From: Jacaranda mimosifolia
Taxonomy: Eukaryota > Streptophyta > Magnoliopsida > Lamiales > Bignoniaceae
NCBI GenBank assembly: GCA_018894105.1
Contig: CM032117.1
Coordinates: forward strand, 50,936,503 to 51,000,502
DNA length: 64,000 nt
Direction: 5' to 3'
Shown: positions 10,872-22,539 of the stretch, piece by piece
Numbering within the stretch: position 1 is the first letter of the stretch
How the letters are laid out: each line of letters starts with the position of its first letter
Notes under the pieces: model-generated
What the model saw: the letters and a program-made list of their open reading frames with translations, nothing else
Told to the model about the DNA's origin: nothing
Databases searched by the model: none
Position numbers and translations under genes: made by a program

Positions 10872-11270
10872 TAATAGTTAGCGTGACATCTTTAGGTTGC
10901 TGAAATTACCTTCATGGATTAATTGAATTAGGCATTTTACCAAATGAATTCTCAAAAATCAAGCGATGGTCCTAAAAAGGAGACTTTGCTCTTTAGAAAG
11001 TGGATTCCCAAGCTCAAGTAAGAACATTCCTAATTTTAGATCACCTAGACTAAGTTATAGAAACTAATAGAAAGCTAATAAAGATCTGCAAAGAGAAAGC
11101 TGATAAAGGAAAGTAAATATGTTGAAATTGCAGTAGCACAAGTTGGAAAGTAATATAATTAATGATTGAAAAATGTAAAGACCATAGAATATTAAAGGAA
11201 AGATAAAATGAAGATAAATGACTAGTCAGCATATAATTTGGAGTGTGTCCCTGATTCTTTCTTGTTGGGC
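10872..11270. mobile_element. LTR-like fragment of the shared intronic retroelement, copy 2
   Basis: Uninterrupted counterpart of 2013-2184 plus 5185-5420. It contains CTCAAAAATCAAGCGATGG, GCTGATAAAGGAAAGTAAAT and GATAAAATGAAGATAAATGAC. Its continuity here shows what the copy-1 sequence looked like before the MULE inserted. Confidence 0.55.
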
Positions 11271-11278
11271 TTATTATT

Positions 11279-11720
11279 AGGGCTTGTTTGTTTCATTAGA
11301 TAAAATTTGATGAATTCATTTTCAAGCTTTATCTCTTATTTGTTTCACATTTTTATGGTTCATGATACCTTTGCGACCAGACATGATATCATGAGCCAGA
11401 CTAGTTTATGGATCAAACCATCATGGCTTGATCCATTTTTCATCATATCAAATTTGATTCGATAAAGAACGAAAATGACATTCTTATCCTCATAGAAACC
11501 TTATATATCCTCAATACTTTTTGCCAAATTTTGAAAATTTAACTTCTTAGAAGTTAGGACAATTTGGATATTGCAAAGTGTAATCACACTGAGCAATCTT
11601 GCCAACCAAACATTAGATAATATTAAGCATGAGATATCACTAATTTCTAAAATCCAAGCAAACAATAGATTACATGAATTTGGATATTTCTAGTTTATGT
11701 AAGTCTTAAAAGTTATAATT
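11279..11720. mobile_element. MITE related to 6513-6973, inverted, right end lost
   Basis: It begins GCTTGTTTGTTTCATTAGAT and shares interior blocks with the 6513 element read on the other strand (GACATGATATCATG, GCTTGATCCATTTTTCATC, GTGTAATCACACTGAGCAAT, AATAGATTACATG). The right inverted repeat is not recognisable. Confidence 0.5.
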
Positions 11721-12332
11721 CATAGTGACAAAAGGAAAAAAAAAAAAAAAAAGAAATCCTATCTACTGGGCGCCAGCAGCAGCATCAATGAAATTGAAAT
11801 AATCATATCCTGCTGGTGGTGGTCATGCTCTCTCTGTTGTAGTGGAAGATGCTGTTGGCAGAGTACGGGGGGCGGCACTTCAGAACCTAACAGAGGGTAT
11901 AAAATTTAAAAAAAGCTCCTATTAGCTGATGCACTAGGCTCCTACTAGAAGTTCTCCTGCAAGGCTCCTAGCTACTAAAAGCTCCCTTGTAGGTTATAAA
12001 ATTTAAAAAAAGTAAATGAAACATATTGATGTAACTAAAATGATTTATGTCATATGTAGTAAAATTATAGCAGCTCTCCTCACCCTCTAATCCACCTTGC
12101 TCCTATCAACTCACCTCTGGTGGGTACAAGGAAAAACTTCATCTACCATTGGGGGCCTCTACAACTCTCAAGCCTATGTAGGAAACAAAAATTAACATAA
12201 GTATGTTGTATATACATAATGCTAAACTACAATGAATATAAGAAGAAAAAAAAAAAAAAAGGCAGAGCCTCCCCTAAAATCGATCTTTACCAAAAACATA
12301 AAAGCTCTACAACTAATACATTGTTATTTGGG

Positions 12333-12480
12333 AAGGGCACCAATCCTTTTCCATGAATCAAATAAACAAATAGCAAATGAGAAGAGCTCGAATCCTCCCC
12401 CATCAACAATATCATGCAAAATAACCAAATAACAAATAGAAAGGGCTCCAATCCTTCCCCATCAACAATGTCATACAAAG
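12333..12480. repeat. Tandem repeat of about 60 bp, three partial units
   Basis: Diverged copies of a unit GAAAGGGCTCCAATCCTTCCCCATCAACAAT..., each followed by an ACCAAATAACAAAT-type spacer. It lies just beyond the Transposase_24 relic. Confidence 0.75.
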
Positions 12481-12499
12481 ATTAATAAAGACTAAAAGT

Positions 12500-13560
12500 T
12501 AGGAAACTTACTAAATGCCTGGCATGTGTTCCCATGGATGTACTCCTTCTGAAATGGAGGGATCCCCCAATATCAGAAGCTTTGTTCTTCTTAGTCTGCA
12601 TGGACTTCTTTTGAAAATCTTGGGATTGCTAGTGCCGCTGTAGGACATCCCATGTGTTCTCGCCAATCCACTCCAACCTCTTGCCCATATTCCAAGCCTG
12701 GCCATACATGTTACTCATTTGATTACCCACTTTAGTACTCAGGGTCCTAATAGACATATCTTTGAGAAAGAAAATCAAATAAGTTAGAAAACAAGCTAAG
12801 TCAATTTATAAAAGTAACTATATGGTAATAACATTCATTTACCTTCCACTCCTTGAACATCAAATCTCTGAGGGCCTAGGGGATATTTGACTAAGCCCTA
12901 TAGGGCTCTTGTGCTTTGCTCTTGATCATTGTCGTCAAGAACTTGGTACCTTCTAGCAAAGGTGTATACATGTATGAAATAATTCTTAATATTAATATAA
13001 ATTTATTAAAACAACAATAAAATAATATTTATATAACAATTCGAACTCATCTATAGTGTCATTTAGGACGCAAGTGTACCTTGCCAGAATTGTGGGATGA
13101 GGTCTCTAATCTCCCATTGCCTAATATCTAGCCGACTGAAGAACTGACTACTAGTGATGCTATTATCATTGATGTGGAATGGTCGAGTGGAGTAGTATGG
13201 GATGGCTGAGTGCCAGGTGGTGTGATAGATGGTGATGGAATGCCTGCAGGTGAAGTGGATGGTGGCTGGGATGGGTAGTAGTGTTGTGAGTGTAAGTGTG
13301 GGGAACGGTTTGTGGATAACCTCACAACAACAAAAGAGGATAAGGGAGGAGTATTATGGTGATGTGTGGGAAGAAGGCGTGGGGTTAGCATAAATTGATG
13401 ACCAGTCGACAAGGTGGTGGAGGATTGATTGGCTAACAAGTATGTCTACTGGGTCAGGGAATTTGTCCCCCTGCCTCGGCTAGAACCCCAACCTCGGTCG
13501 ATGGTAGGGGACAAAAATCAAATTGGTTTGCCATCTATAAAATAAAAGCAAACATCACAT
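12500..13560 (-). pseudogene. CACTA (En/Spm) Transposase_24-type protein relic
   Basis: On the minus strand the order is a Pro/Ser/Thr-rich N-terminal part (13128-13439), a degenerate middle (FARRYQVLDDNDQEQSTRAL around 12850-12980), then WNMGKRLEWIGENTWDVLQ. After an in-frame stop it reads FQKKSMQTKKNKASDIGGS followed by LHFRRSTSMGTHARHL (about 12510-12690). The last part matches the plant Transposase_24 (Ptta/En/Spm) signature of FQ+KS..KKNR.S..GGSLH..GS.S...H. These proteins are encoded by CACTA elements alongside the DDE transposase. Stops and frame changes show it is dead. A CACTA terminus at 15578, upstream in its transcription sense, agrees with this. The TNP2-like transposase itself was not found. 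Confidence 0.68.
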
Positions 13561-13895
13561 ATGAATAATAATTAATATTATTACAACTTAATATTTATGT
13601 ACGTTGAATGTATAAGAACGGTTAACAACTAAACTCAATAAGACACATTAATTAAAACTGAAGTTTAGATATATAGAACATATCATTCATTCATTAGAAA
13701 TTCTTCAGTCTTTCTATCTATCAGGATCTATTATTGTAATAAAAAGACAGTTTTAATGGTCCATAGACGTTCCAATCCTTTATTAGTTGTCATTTACAAC
13801 AAAATATTCGGGTAGACAAAAAGATTGAAGAAAATTTGTACTGAATGAATGACGAATTTTGGAATAGAAACTTTTATTAGGCATGTTCGACTATC

Positions 13896-13932
13896 AACCG
13901 ATTATAGGAGTTGGAGGCTCCTATAATCGGTT
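13896..13932. repeat. Perfect 15-bp hairpin
   Basis: AACCGATTATAGGAG, a 7-base loop, then CTCCTATAATCGGTT. No gene or transposon end is evident beside it. Confidence 0.85.
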
Positions 13933-13999
13933 GTTTTCAAATAAAAAATTCTTTGGTTTAGAAATTATGCAATAACTCCTAAAGAGAAATGACAGAAGC

Positions 14000-14101
14000 G
14001 GTGAAAAATTATTCTACGATCATAAGTTGAAAATTCACTTGAGATATATATGTGGATCTTAAGTGAATTTTCAACTCATGATCGTAGAGTAATTTTTCAC
14101 C
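14000..14101. repeat. 46-bp near-perfect inverted repeat (hairpin)
   Basis: The arms 14000-14045 and 14056-14101 are separated by ATATATGTGG. On pairing, the only defects are two G-U type pairs and one mismatch. It may be a MITE remnant or a small-RNA-producing hairpin. Confidence 0.85.
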
Positions 14102-14614
14102 ACTTCTTGAGGTAAATATGGAGAAACAGTCTAAAGTTACTTGCAATCCTAGAAAATTTCAGTTTGTTTTGTTTAAAAAATGTGACTAATAATTACTTTG
14201 GGTAGAAGGATATACATTAATCGCAAATTGTATGTGATGATGTTAGATATAACCCTCGAAAAATTCAATTTATTTTGATTTAAAGGTCCGATTAATAATT
14301 ACATCTTGTAGAAGGATTTTGATTAATTACTTGTGTATCAATATTTTTTAATTCTATTTTATCATAAAATATTAAATGATATTAGATTTGCATTGGCATA
14401 TTGATGCTAGTACAACAAAACTTTAGAAATATTGTGAACATTAACGACCAAATATTAATTTCTTTATAACCTCAATATTAATTATCATTTTCTAAAATAC
14501 CTTGACTATTTTGGATAATCTAAGTAATTCTATAAAATTATTATTTTTTCCTAAAGTAAAATTTTTATTTTAATTGTAGATTCAAAATTGTGTCCTTGGA
14601 AGCAACTAATTTTT

Positions 14615-15000
14615 AGATTGGTAACATACTAACATACAAAATCAACATACTAATATTCTCAAACTTACAAATTAATAATATCAAATCAACAATAAAAAAA
14701 TATAATAACAAATTCAATTCTAAGCTAAACATACTAACAATTAATCATACTAAACTAAATAACAATTTTAAACTAAACATACTAACATTCCCAAATTACT
14801 AACATATCAAACCAAAAATCCAAAACATACTAAACAATTTAATTATAAACTAAATGTACTAACATTTCCGAATTACTAACATATCAAACTAAGATATTAA
14901 CAATATCAAACCAACAATCCAAAACATACTAACAAATTTAATTCTAAACTAAACATACTAACAACTAATCATACTAAATCATAAAAATCATTCCAAACAT
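14615..15000. repeat. Degenerate A-rich tandem repeat
   Basis: Many imperfect repeats of an AAACTAAACATACTAACA-like unit, with larger-scale repetition of AAACATACTAACATT.CCAAATTACTAACATATC. It is probably subterminal or non-coding DNA of the CACTA element. Confidence 0.7.
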
Positions 15001-15229
15001 TCAATGTACGTACCAAACTAACAAAATAAATAAAGATAAAAAAAATTAGGAATAAAATAACTTACTGAATAAAAGGAGGAAAGACAAATGGTGGGCGGCG
15101 AGCTGTTAAGACAAGCGACGATGCTACTACAGTGGCGGACGCGACGGTGACAAGGCGGAGGAGCTTAGGGCACGGAGGGGGAGGACGAAATAGAATGGAA
15201 GGAAAGAAAAAATCAAATGGGAAGAATGA

Positions 15230-15578
15230 GGGATAGGCGACCTAATTTTACTTAGTTTTCCAACAGAATTTAATTTCCTAAGGAAATTCCATCAGAAAAC
15301 ATCTTTTTTTCAAAAGCAAAAAGAATACAAATTTCCCACGGATTTTTTTGTCAAAAATTTCCTCGCAAAACTTTCCAACTGACTTCAGAAGGATTATCCA
15401 TTGGGTAATTTTTCGTCTTTTCCTGCCAAACCCCCTCCAAATTTACAGATGGTTTTCTGTTGATTTAGCGCTAGATTTTCGAAGATCCAGCTTTTCCTCA
15501 TAAATCAATCGAAAATTTGTCAGTAATTTTCGATGGTCCTTTTCCTTCAAAAGTTTCCGCCAGATTTTTTTTATAGTG
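15230..15578. mobile_element. CACTA element terminal region and end
   Basis: The end reads ...CGCCAGATTTTTTTTATAGTG, i.e. CACTATAAAAAAAATCTGG on the minus strand. The preceding 350 bases carry many short variants of AATTTCCNNNGGAAA / TTTTCGATGG motifs, a CACTA-like subterminal array. The opposite end (expected left of about 12.2 kb) could not be located. Confidence 0.6.
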
Positions 15579-15590
15579 ATTGGGGCGTTT

Positions 15591-17040
15591 CTAGGGTCAC
15601 GTAGCCATAATTTTAGTTTATTGTCATGTACTTATTTTTTAATTATTAATGTTTAGATGATTTAATTTCCATCCTAGAACTACTATAAATTGAAAAATCG
15701 TGGTTCTCTTAGGAAACACCTCCACCATAATCAAATTAATAGAAATAAAAATTAAATCATACCCTTTAATAATTTAAGAGTTAATTACCTACACCACATG
15801 AGATTTGGCTTATTTATAAAAAAGCATTCATAATTATAAAAAAAAATTACAAATACCCCATAATGTCAACGATCCATCAATAAAGTTGACAAAGTTGGTA
15901 AAATAACAATTTTATCCCTACCTTTTAAAATAAAAAAATTAATCAAAAATTAAAAAAATAAAATGACAAAATTGACCTCCTTTAATGAGTTTATAAAAAT
16001 GCCCTAAAATTCTATCTATAAAAATTTACTAATTTTTTTTAAAATATTTATATATGTATACATGTCAAAACTCCCCTTATGCTAACAAACAAGCATTAAA
16101 ACTAACAGATTTTGTAAAATGATATTTCTACCCATGTATGGAAAAAAAATAAAGAAAACGTTAAAAAAGGAAGACAAAAAAATGACAAAGATAACCCTAA
16201 TAAAGAAATTTACCTGAAAAAAATTATATATAAATAGATAAATATATAAATATATGTGCATATTACATATGTATTATTAGTACATACATAGATTTACATG
16301 GAACAAACCCCTCACCCCCTCCCCCCAGCCTGGCAGCCGGCCATTGCCGACGGCCGGATCTAGCCGGCCGCTGGCCAGACAGCCGGATTTGGCCTGGTCG
16401 CCATGGCCAGCGACCAGCGGGCACTAACTTGGTTGGGGAGAGGGGCGGGAGACGCAGAGGGAAGAGGAAGGGTGGGGGAGGGGGAGGGGGGGGGGGGGCA
16501 ACTGGAAGAAGATTGAATTTATTTATTTTTTTAATAGATAAATTTAATTAAAGATTTTAAATATGTATGTGTATACATATATAAATATTTAAAATTTTTT
16601 GATATTTTTTTGTAAATAGAATATTAGGGCATTTTTATAAACTCAATAAAGGAGGCCAATTTTGTTATTTTAATTTTTAATTTTTTTTTTTAAAAGGTAG
16701 GGATAAAATTGTTATTTTACCAACTTCGTCAACTTTATTGATGGATCATTGACATTAGGGGGTATTTGTACTTTTTTTATAACTAAGAATCTTTTCTATA
16801 AATAAGTCAAATCTCAGGTGCTATAGGTAATTAATAACTAAATTATTAAAGGGTATGGTCTAATTTTATTTTTATTAATTTAATTATGGTGGAGATGGTT
16901 CCTAACTCCTAAGAGAACCATGATTTTTTAATTTATAATGGTTTTAGGGTGGAGATTAAATCATCTAAATATCAATTGTTAAAAAATGAGTATATGACAA
17001 TAAATTAAAATCATGAATACATAACCTTAGAAAAGTGCTA
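15591..17040. mobile_element. Long-TIR element, MULE-like, with GC-rich core
   Basis: Arms of about 470 bp (15591-16064 and 16568-17040) are inverted copies: TTGTCATGTACTTATTTTTTAA, GATGGTTTCATC-like, and CCCTACCTTTTAAAA with its complement TTTTAAAAGGTAGGG. Ends are CTAGGGTCACGTA / TACATAACCTTAG. The middle (16300-16500) is strongly GC-rich, with GGCCGG / CCATGGCC palindromes and a G run. No transposase and no clear 9-bp target duplication were found. Confidence 0.7.
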
Positions 17041-17049
17041 GTGTAGTGA

Positions 17050-17603
17050 CTGTTCAAGGTTAGTGGCCAATTAATTTGACTAACCTTTATCAGCTAACTT
17101 GAACCTTTCTTCTTTCAGCACTTTCTGCATGTCACTTATAAAGACAATACAATTCTTGGTGGAATGATTAAAGGAATTGTACCACTTACAATAACTTTTA
17201 TTTGTATTTCTTCGGCTTACCTATTAGGATGTTTGATTTTCTTATCTTTAAAGAGATGATCAAAAGATTTGGTCTACTTTCGAGATTGATATGCTTTCCT
17301 AATGCTAATTTGTTTTGTAACTTCTTTGCCAATGGACGATTTGACAGAGCAGGACAAGAATAAGGCTTCCTTCTCCGGATCTCAATTGCTAAGACGACTG
17401 TTGGTTGGTCATCATTATATTCCCGCCCCCTACTTTAGATAGTTTAGCATATATAATCACCAACGGAGACAATAGTAATTGAGATCGATCCCTTCCTCTT
17501 ATTGACCCATTTCTGTTCTGGCTTCTGAATATGTTGCTGCTTAATACGGGTGGCCTTGGAAACCAAATAAACATAATCTATGGGCTTTTGAGCAATCAAC
17601 ATG
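17050..17603 (-). pseudogene. Gypsy-like gag relic, part downstream of the copia insertion (minus-strand sense)
   Basis: On the minus strand, right to left, it reads MLIAQKPIDYVYLVSKAT, a basic stretch, then further on YCKWYNSFNHSTKNC and IVFISDMQKVLKEERF, a zinc-knuckle-like tail. It continues directly the reading at 23970-24390 once the copia element and one copy of its ACATG target duplication are removed. The equivalent in copy 1 of the gene duplication is at 7090-7260. Several stops and frame shifts are present. Confidence 0.55.
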
Positions 17604-18436
17604 TGTTGTAATTGATACCCATTTAATTGATATTTGAGGGCTAATTATATGTTAAAGAGATGTTTTATTTTTTTGGATTAGTGCCAATTACTAGCTGAAA
17701 TCCAGAGATGTTTGAAATGTAAAAAAGGATTTAACAAAAAAGGTTGTCCCACATTGAAGATATAGTTGTGGGGAGTAAGTGTCCCACATTGAAAATGAAA
17801 CAAAAATTGTGGGAACCTTGGTAGTATAAAATGAATTGTCCCACATCGAAAATGAAAGAAAGGTTTGGAAAACTTTACTAATATATATAATGCTTACCTT
17901 AGTTGTCCCACATAGAAATAACTTCAAAGGTGCTCCCCTCCAAGCGCTTATAAATTAGTCTGCTGAGTGTAGAATAAAGGAATAACAATAGATTTTCTTC
18001 TATTCCTCTTATATATTTCTATAATAGTGTTGTTTATCATTTTCTGGCGACTGAGTGGTGATCGAGGTGAAGCTCTTTTGGAGTGCACCAAAAAGCTTCT
18101 GAGACTGTCTTATCCTGGAGGAAGTTTCGCTACACCCTGTGCACTAGTAGGGGCGATAATTTCTTCAAGGCAAATCAGATTCTGGTGATTCAGTCTGAGT
18201 TCTATTACGATACAGAACTTTGAGATAAGTTCTCGATTTATATATACCGATCTTTGTATTTTTGTTCTTATATTCCAAATTGGTATGTTTGCTTTGGTTT
18301 ATGGTTGTGCTAAATTGAATTGCAACTGAACAATTTTGGAATATCTGTTTGCCATTTTCTGAAATATTTATAATTTTATTTTTACAAACACTGCCCCGTG
18401 ATTATAAACTGCTGTTTATAATCTGAACTTCCAACA
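17604..18436 (+). repeat. 5' LTR of full-length copia element D
   Basis: Begins TGTTGTAATTGATACCC and ends ...CTTCCAACA. It is 833 bp and closely matches 23089-23964. It contains four TGTCCCACAT motifs (17745, 17780, 17837, 17904) and a TATA-like GCTTATAAAT near 17946. The base after the LTR starts ATTTTGAAGAATTTTT, so the usual TGGTATCAGAGC initiator-tRNA primer site is not recognisable. Confidence 0.92.
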
Positions 18437-18486
18437 ATTTTGAAGAATTTTTCTTTCCAGTGTTTGTTTAAACTACTTATTTGAAA

Positions 18487-19516
18487 ATGGCTTCTTCATC
18501 TGCAAGTGGTTTTGGTGCTAGTTCATTATTATCCTCAAAAGTGGACCTTTCTAGCTTGCCAGAAAAGTTTGGGGGCCAGTTTTTCAAACATTGGCAACAA
18601 CGAATGAAAATTTGGTTTACAACGAAAGGTCTTCTTTTGGTGATTCAGGTGACTAGACTTGAACTAATTGATACTGACCCCAAAACAGCTAAAATAGTTG
18701 AGTGGACTGAGAAAGATCAGTTAGGTCGAGGGATAATTTTTTCGTCATTGTCAAATGTTCTCTTCGATGTATACTGTTCAGACTCATACACCGCTAAATT
18801 GCTATGGGATGAGTTAGACCGAAAATATAATACTGAAGAGTAAGGGCTTGAGAAATATTCTGTTTCCAAGTTCATGAAGTATCAGATGGTTGAGGGAAAG
18901 TCTGTAATTGAACAGATACATGAATTGATCAATCTTGAGCATGCTCTTGCTAATGCTGAGATGAAACTTCTTGAGAAATTTTTGGTCATGTCTATAGTGG
19001 ATAAATTTCCCAAGTCTTGGGAAAACTTTGGAATGACACTCAAGCATTAGAAAGGGAAGTTGTCCCTAGATGATTTTATGATTGCCATAAGCATTGAGGA
19101 AGAACACCAGAATCAAACACATGAAGTTCCGGTTGAGCACCTACCTAAGGCAAATGTGGTTACTGAATGGAGAAAAAAGTTCAATAGAATGAACCAAATG
19201 AACTCGAACTCTAAAACCATGAATAAAGGCAAAACCAAGGCCAACAAGTAACCAAAAACAAACAAACCATGCTGGAATTGTGGACAGGTAGGCCATTGGG
19301 CTAAGGAGTGCCCCTCTGAGAAAGCCAATGCTAAACCTGAGTTTACTGGGCTAGCTCTGGTTAATATGGTTGTAGGGGAACCTAGTGAAGCTACGGCTCC
19401 AGAAATGACCATTGATGGGTATGTTTCTTTGAAACCTGAACTCTTTTCTATTTATGAACCTTTCAATTGGTTAATTGACACCGGGGTAAATGTGCACGTT
19501 TGTACACATTTGCGCT
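18487..19516 (+). pseudogene. copia D gag and start of protease
   Basis: The reading opens MASSSASGFGASSLL at 18487 (an in-frame ATG six bases earlier is less likely) and continues through a UBN2-type Gag region with FGGQFFKHWQQRMKIW. In-frame stops occur at 18841, 19048 and 19249. A well-preserved zinc knuckle CWNCGQVGHWAKEC lies at about 19270-19311. The protease motif NWLIDTGVNVHVC (catalytic DTG) is at about 19465-19500, just before a frameshift. Together these define Gag and the N-terminal part of Pol. The intact ORF is lost. Confidence 0.88.
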
Positions 19517-20839
19517 GATAAATTGCTATTTTTTTCTTACCAACCAATCGATGGAAAATCTGTAATGATTGGGAACTCAAGTGCCGCCAAAGTGCTTGGG
19601 ATAGGACGCGTGGACCTGAAGTTTCCTTCGGGGCGTATACTATCTCTGGTAAGGGTGTACCATGTTCCAACGATTCATAGGAATATAATAAGTGGTTATG
19701 TAATAGTTAGGGAATGTTATGAACTTACTTTTAGGTACGATAAAGTTGTAATCTTGCATTATGGTTCTTTTGGTGGAAAGAGTTATTTGTCTTATGGATT
19801 ATTCAAAGTGCGAGTTGAAAATGCTAGTTCAAGCATAAGTACCATTGAGTATTCTGATCTTTCTTTTGTAAATACTGTTGAATGTTCCACTATTTGGCAT
19901 AGTCGTTTAGGCCATTTAAATTTTGGTTCTATTAAAAGCATGATGAACTTAAATTTGATACCTAAACATGATATTGAAAGTAGTCACAAATGTCAAGTAT
20001 GTGTTGAGGCTAAACAAGTAAGAAAACCTTATTAATCGGTTGAAATTAATTTTGAAATACTTGAGCTTGTGCATATAGATATTTGTGAGTTCAATGGAAT
20101 CTTAACTAAAGATCAGAAAAGATACTTCATTAACCTTATAAATGATTGCAGTAGATATTGTTATGTTTATCTGTTAAAATATAAAGATGAAGCACTTGAA
20201 AAGTTTATGATTTTTAAAAATGAAGCTGAAAATCAAATTAATAAGAAACTTAAAAGGTTAAGATCAGATAGAGGTGGAGAGTATGAGTCTAAACCCTTCA
20301 ATGAATATTGCCGAAACTTTGGTATTATTCATGAAGAGACTCTTCCATACTCTCCATCATCTAATGGGGTAGCAGAATGAATGAATAGAACCTTTAAAGA
20401 CATGATCAACAGTCTGCTTTTGAATTCAGGACTGCCTAAATATATGTGGGGAGAGACTTTGAATACGGCTTGCCATATTCTGAATAGAGTCCCTCTCAAA
20501 CATAAGGAAAGCACTCTGTTTGAAGTCTAGAAAGGTAGAAAACCTAGCTTAAAGTATTTTCAAGTGTTGGGTTGTCTTGCAAAAGTTCTAGTCCTAGAAC
20601 ACAAGAGGAAAAAGCTTGGTCCTAAAACTGTTGATACGGTCTTCTTGGGCTATGTGGAAACAAGCTATGCATTGAGATTTCTAGTAATTAAATCTGAAAT
20701 CCCAGGCAAAGAGGTTAACACAATAGTGGAATTTCGTGATGCCTCATTTTTTGAGGATGTGTTTCCAATGAAAACTAGAATACCTCATGATGTTTCTTTA
20801 GATTCAGCTCTTACATCGACGTCTATCGTCTATTCCTGA
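19517..20839 (+). pseudogene. copia D protease remainder, GAG-pre-integrase and integrase core
   Basis: From 19490 the frame gives a protease C-terminal part (VLGIGRVDLKF, VYHVPTIHRNIIS), then the pre-integrase zinc site (WHSRLGHLNF ... CQVCVEAKQ). The integrase core follows (HIDICEFNG with D, then LRSDRGGEYESK with the second D, and a third-position E in the SPSSNGVAE block). Stops occur at 20033, 20378 (next to NGVAE), 20528 and 20837. The C-terminal chromodomain-free tail GCLAKVLV... FLGYVE is typical of copia. Confidence 0.87.
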
Positions 20840-20843
20840 TCAT

Positions 20844-22539
20844 GTGGAAAAGATGTCTAATGTGGGGGTTAATCCAAGTAGTTCTGGTTCAGCATCCATT
20901 GGAGCTGAAGAACCAGATGAAACTAGACGAAGTAAGAGAGCTGGGGTCGTCAAGGATTTTGGAAGTGATTTCATCACTTACAATATCGAGGATGATCTTG
21001 TGACCTTCAAGGATGCTATGGACTCACCTGAAGCTAAGCATTGGAAGATAGCTATTAAAAGTGAGATGGATTCCATTGTCTCTAATGGGACATGAGAATT
21101 AGTCGATCTGTCTCCGGGGTGTACTACGACTAGATGCAAATGGATCTTTAAAAAGAAACTTAAATCTGATGGAACCATTGATAAGTTTAAGGCCAGATTA
21201 GTTGCCAAAAGGCTTTAGACAAAAAGAGGGAATAAGCTTCTTTGATACCTATTCCCTAGTTGCTCGATTGACTACAATTCGGATGCTTATAGCACTGGCT
21301 TCGGTATATGGTTACCCGATTCACTATATGGATGTGAAAACAACCTTTCTATATGGTGATCTCGAGGAAGAGATTTATATGGATCAGCTTGAGGGATTTG
21401 TAGCTCCTAGTAACGAGTAAAAGGTCTGTAAGCTTGTTAAATCCATGTATGGATTGAAACAAGCGCCTAAGCAGTGGCATGCGAAATTTAATAAAACTAA
21501 TTTATCATTTGGTTTCAGCATAAATGATAATGATAAGTGCATTTACTGTAAGTTTAAAGGTGATGATTGTATTGTATTATGCTTATATGTGGATGACATT
21601 TTATTAATTGGTTCTACCATTGAGATTATCAATGAGACAAAGTCATACTTGAAAAGTAAGTTTGAAATGAAAGATATGGGTGAAACTAATGTGATTCTTG
21701 GACTCAAGTTGATTTGATCAACTGAGAGTATAGCTATTTCTCAATCTCACTATGTTGAGAAGATAATTGGGAAATTTGGCTATAAGGAATGTAGAATCGC
21801 TAAGACACCATATGATCCTTCTGTAGCTCTTTTCAAGAATGAAAGTGGTATTCCTGTGTCTCAATTGAGGTATTCTTAGATTATTGGGAGCTTGCAATAT
21901 CTTGCAAATGGCTTGAGACCGGATATCTCATTCGTAGTTTCAAAGCTGGTGAGGTAAACAAATTGTCCCAATAGAACCCATTGGGAGGCTTTGGATAGGG
22001 TACTTCGGTATCTTAAGGGCACAACATCACTTACTCTGCATTATGGCAGATTCCCTGCAATACTTGAGGGATATAGTGATGCTACCTAGATAGCCAAAAA
22101 CTTTGGTAGTAATGGATGTACAAGGTATGTATTTACCTTGGTTGGAGGCGCTGCCTCCTAGAAGTCTACTAAACAGACTTTGATAACTCGGTCTACAATT
22201 GAGGCAGAGTTATGTGCTTTGGACACAACTGGAAGAGAGGCTGAGTGGCTACATGGGTTGATGATCCAATTACCTATGGTTAGTAAGCCTTTGTCTGCAA
22301 TTGCAGTGCATTGTGATAGTCAAACCACAATTGCAAAGATCAGAAGTTCAAAGTATAATCAAAAGACCAAGAGACACATCCAAGTTAGACTCAAGTCTAG
22401 AAGGGAACTTGTGTCTGATAGGATTGTGGCCATTGATTTTGTTGGATCCAAAGACAACATGGCCGATCCTTTGACTAAAGGACTTGAGTTGTCCTTATTC
22501 CAAAAATTTAGGCTGGGGATGGGACTGAAAACCCATTAG
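20844..22539 (+). pseudogene. copia D reverse transcriptase and RNase H
   Basis: The RT shows the conserved CKWIFKKKLKSDGTIDKFKAR start, the MDVKTTFLYGDLEEEIYM block (21310-21390), SMYGLKQAPKQWH (21440) and the catalytic LYVDDILLIGS (about 21585), all recognisable copia motifs. RNase H follows with IEAELCALDTTGREAEWL and DSQTTIAKI, ending in DNMADPLTKGL near 22460. Stops occur at 21093, 21418, 21715, 21880, 22090 and 22158, plus a frameshift near 21215. Confidence 0.9.

Larger units (their letters stand above)
9233..11040. repeat. Tandem duplication, copy 2, 5' block
   Basis: Collinear with 1-2184. It contains the copy-2 promoter region, exon 1 and the start of the intron, and lacks the insert found at 716-1126 in copy 1. 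Near-identical runs of 20-40 bases upstream of the ATG point to a fairly recent duplication or to constraint. Confidence 0.85.

Noticed and set aside
13128..13439. Stand-alone Pro/Ser/Thr-rich minus-strand gene
   Set aside because: It is better explained as the low-complexity N-terminal part of the Transposase_24 relic that continues to 12500.
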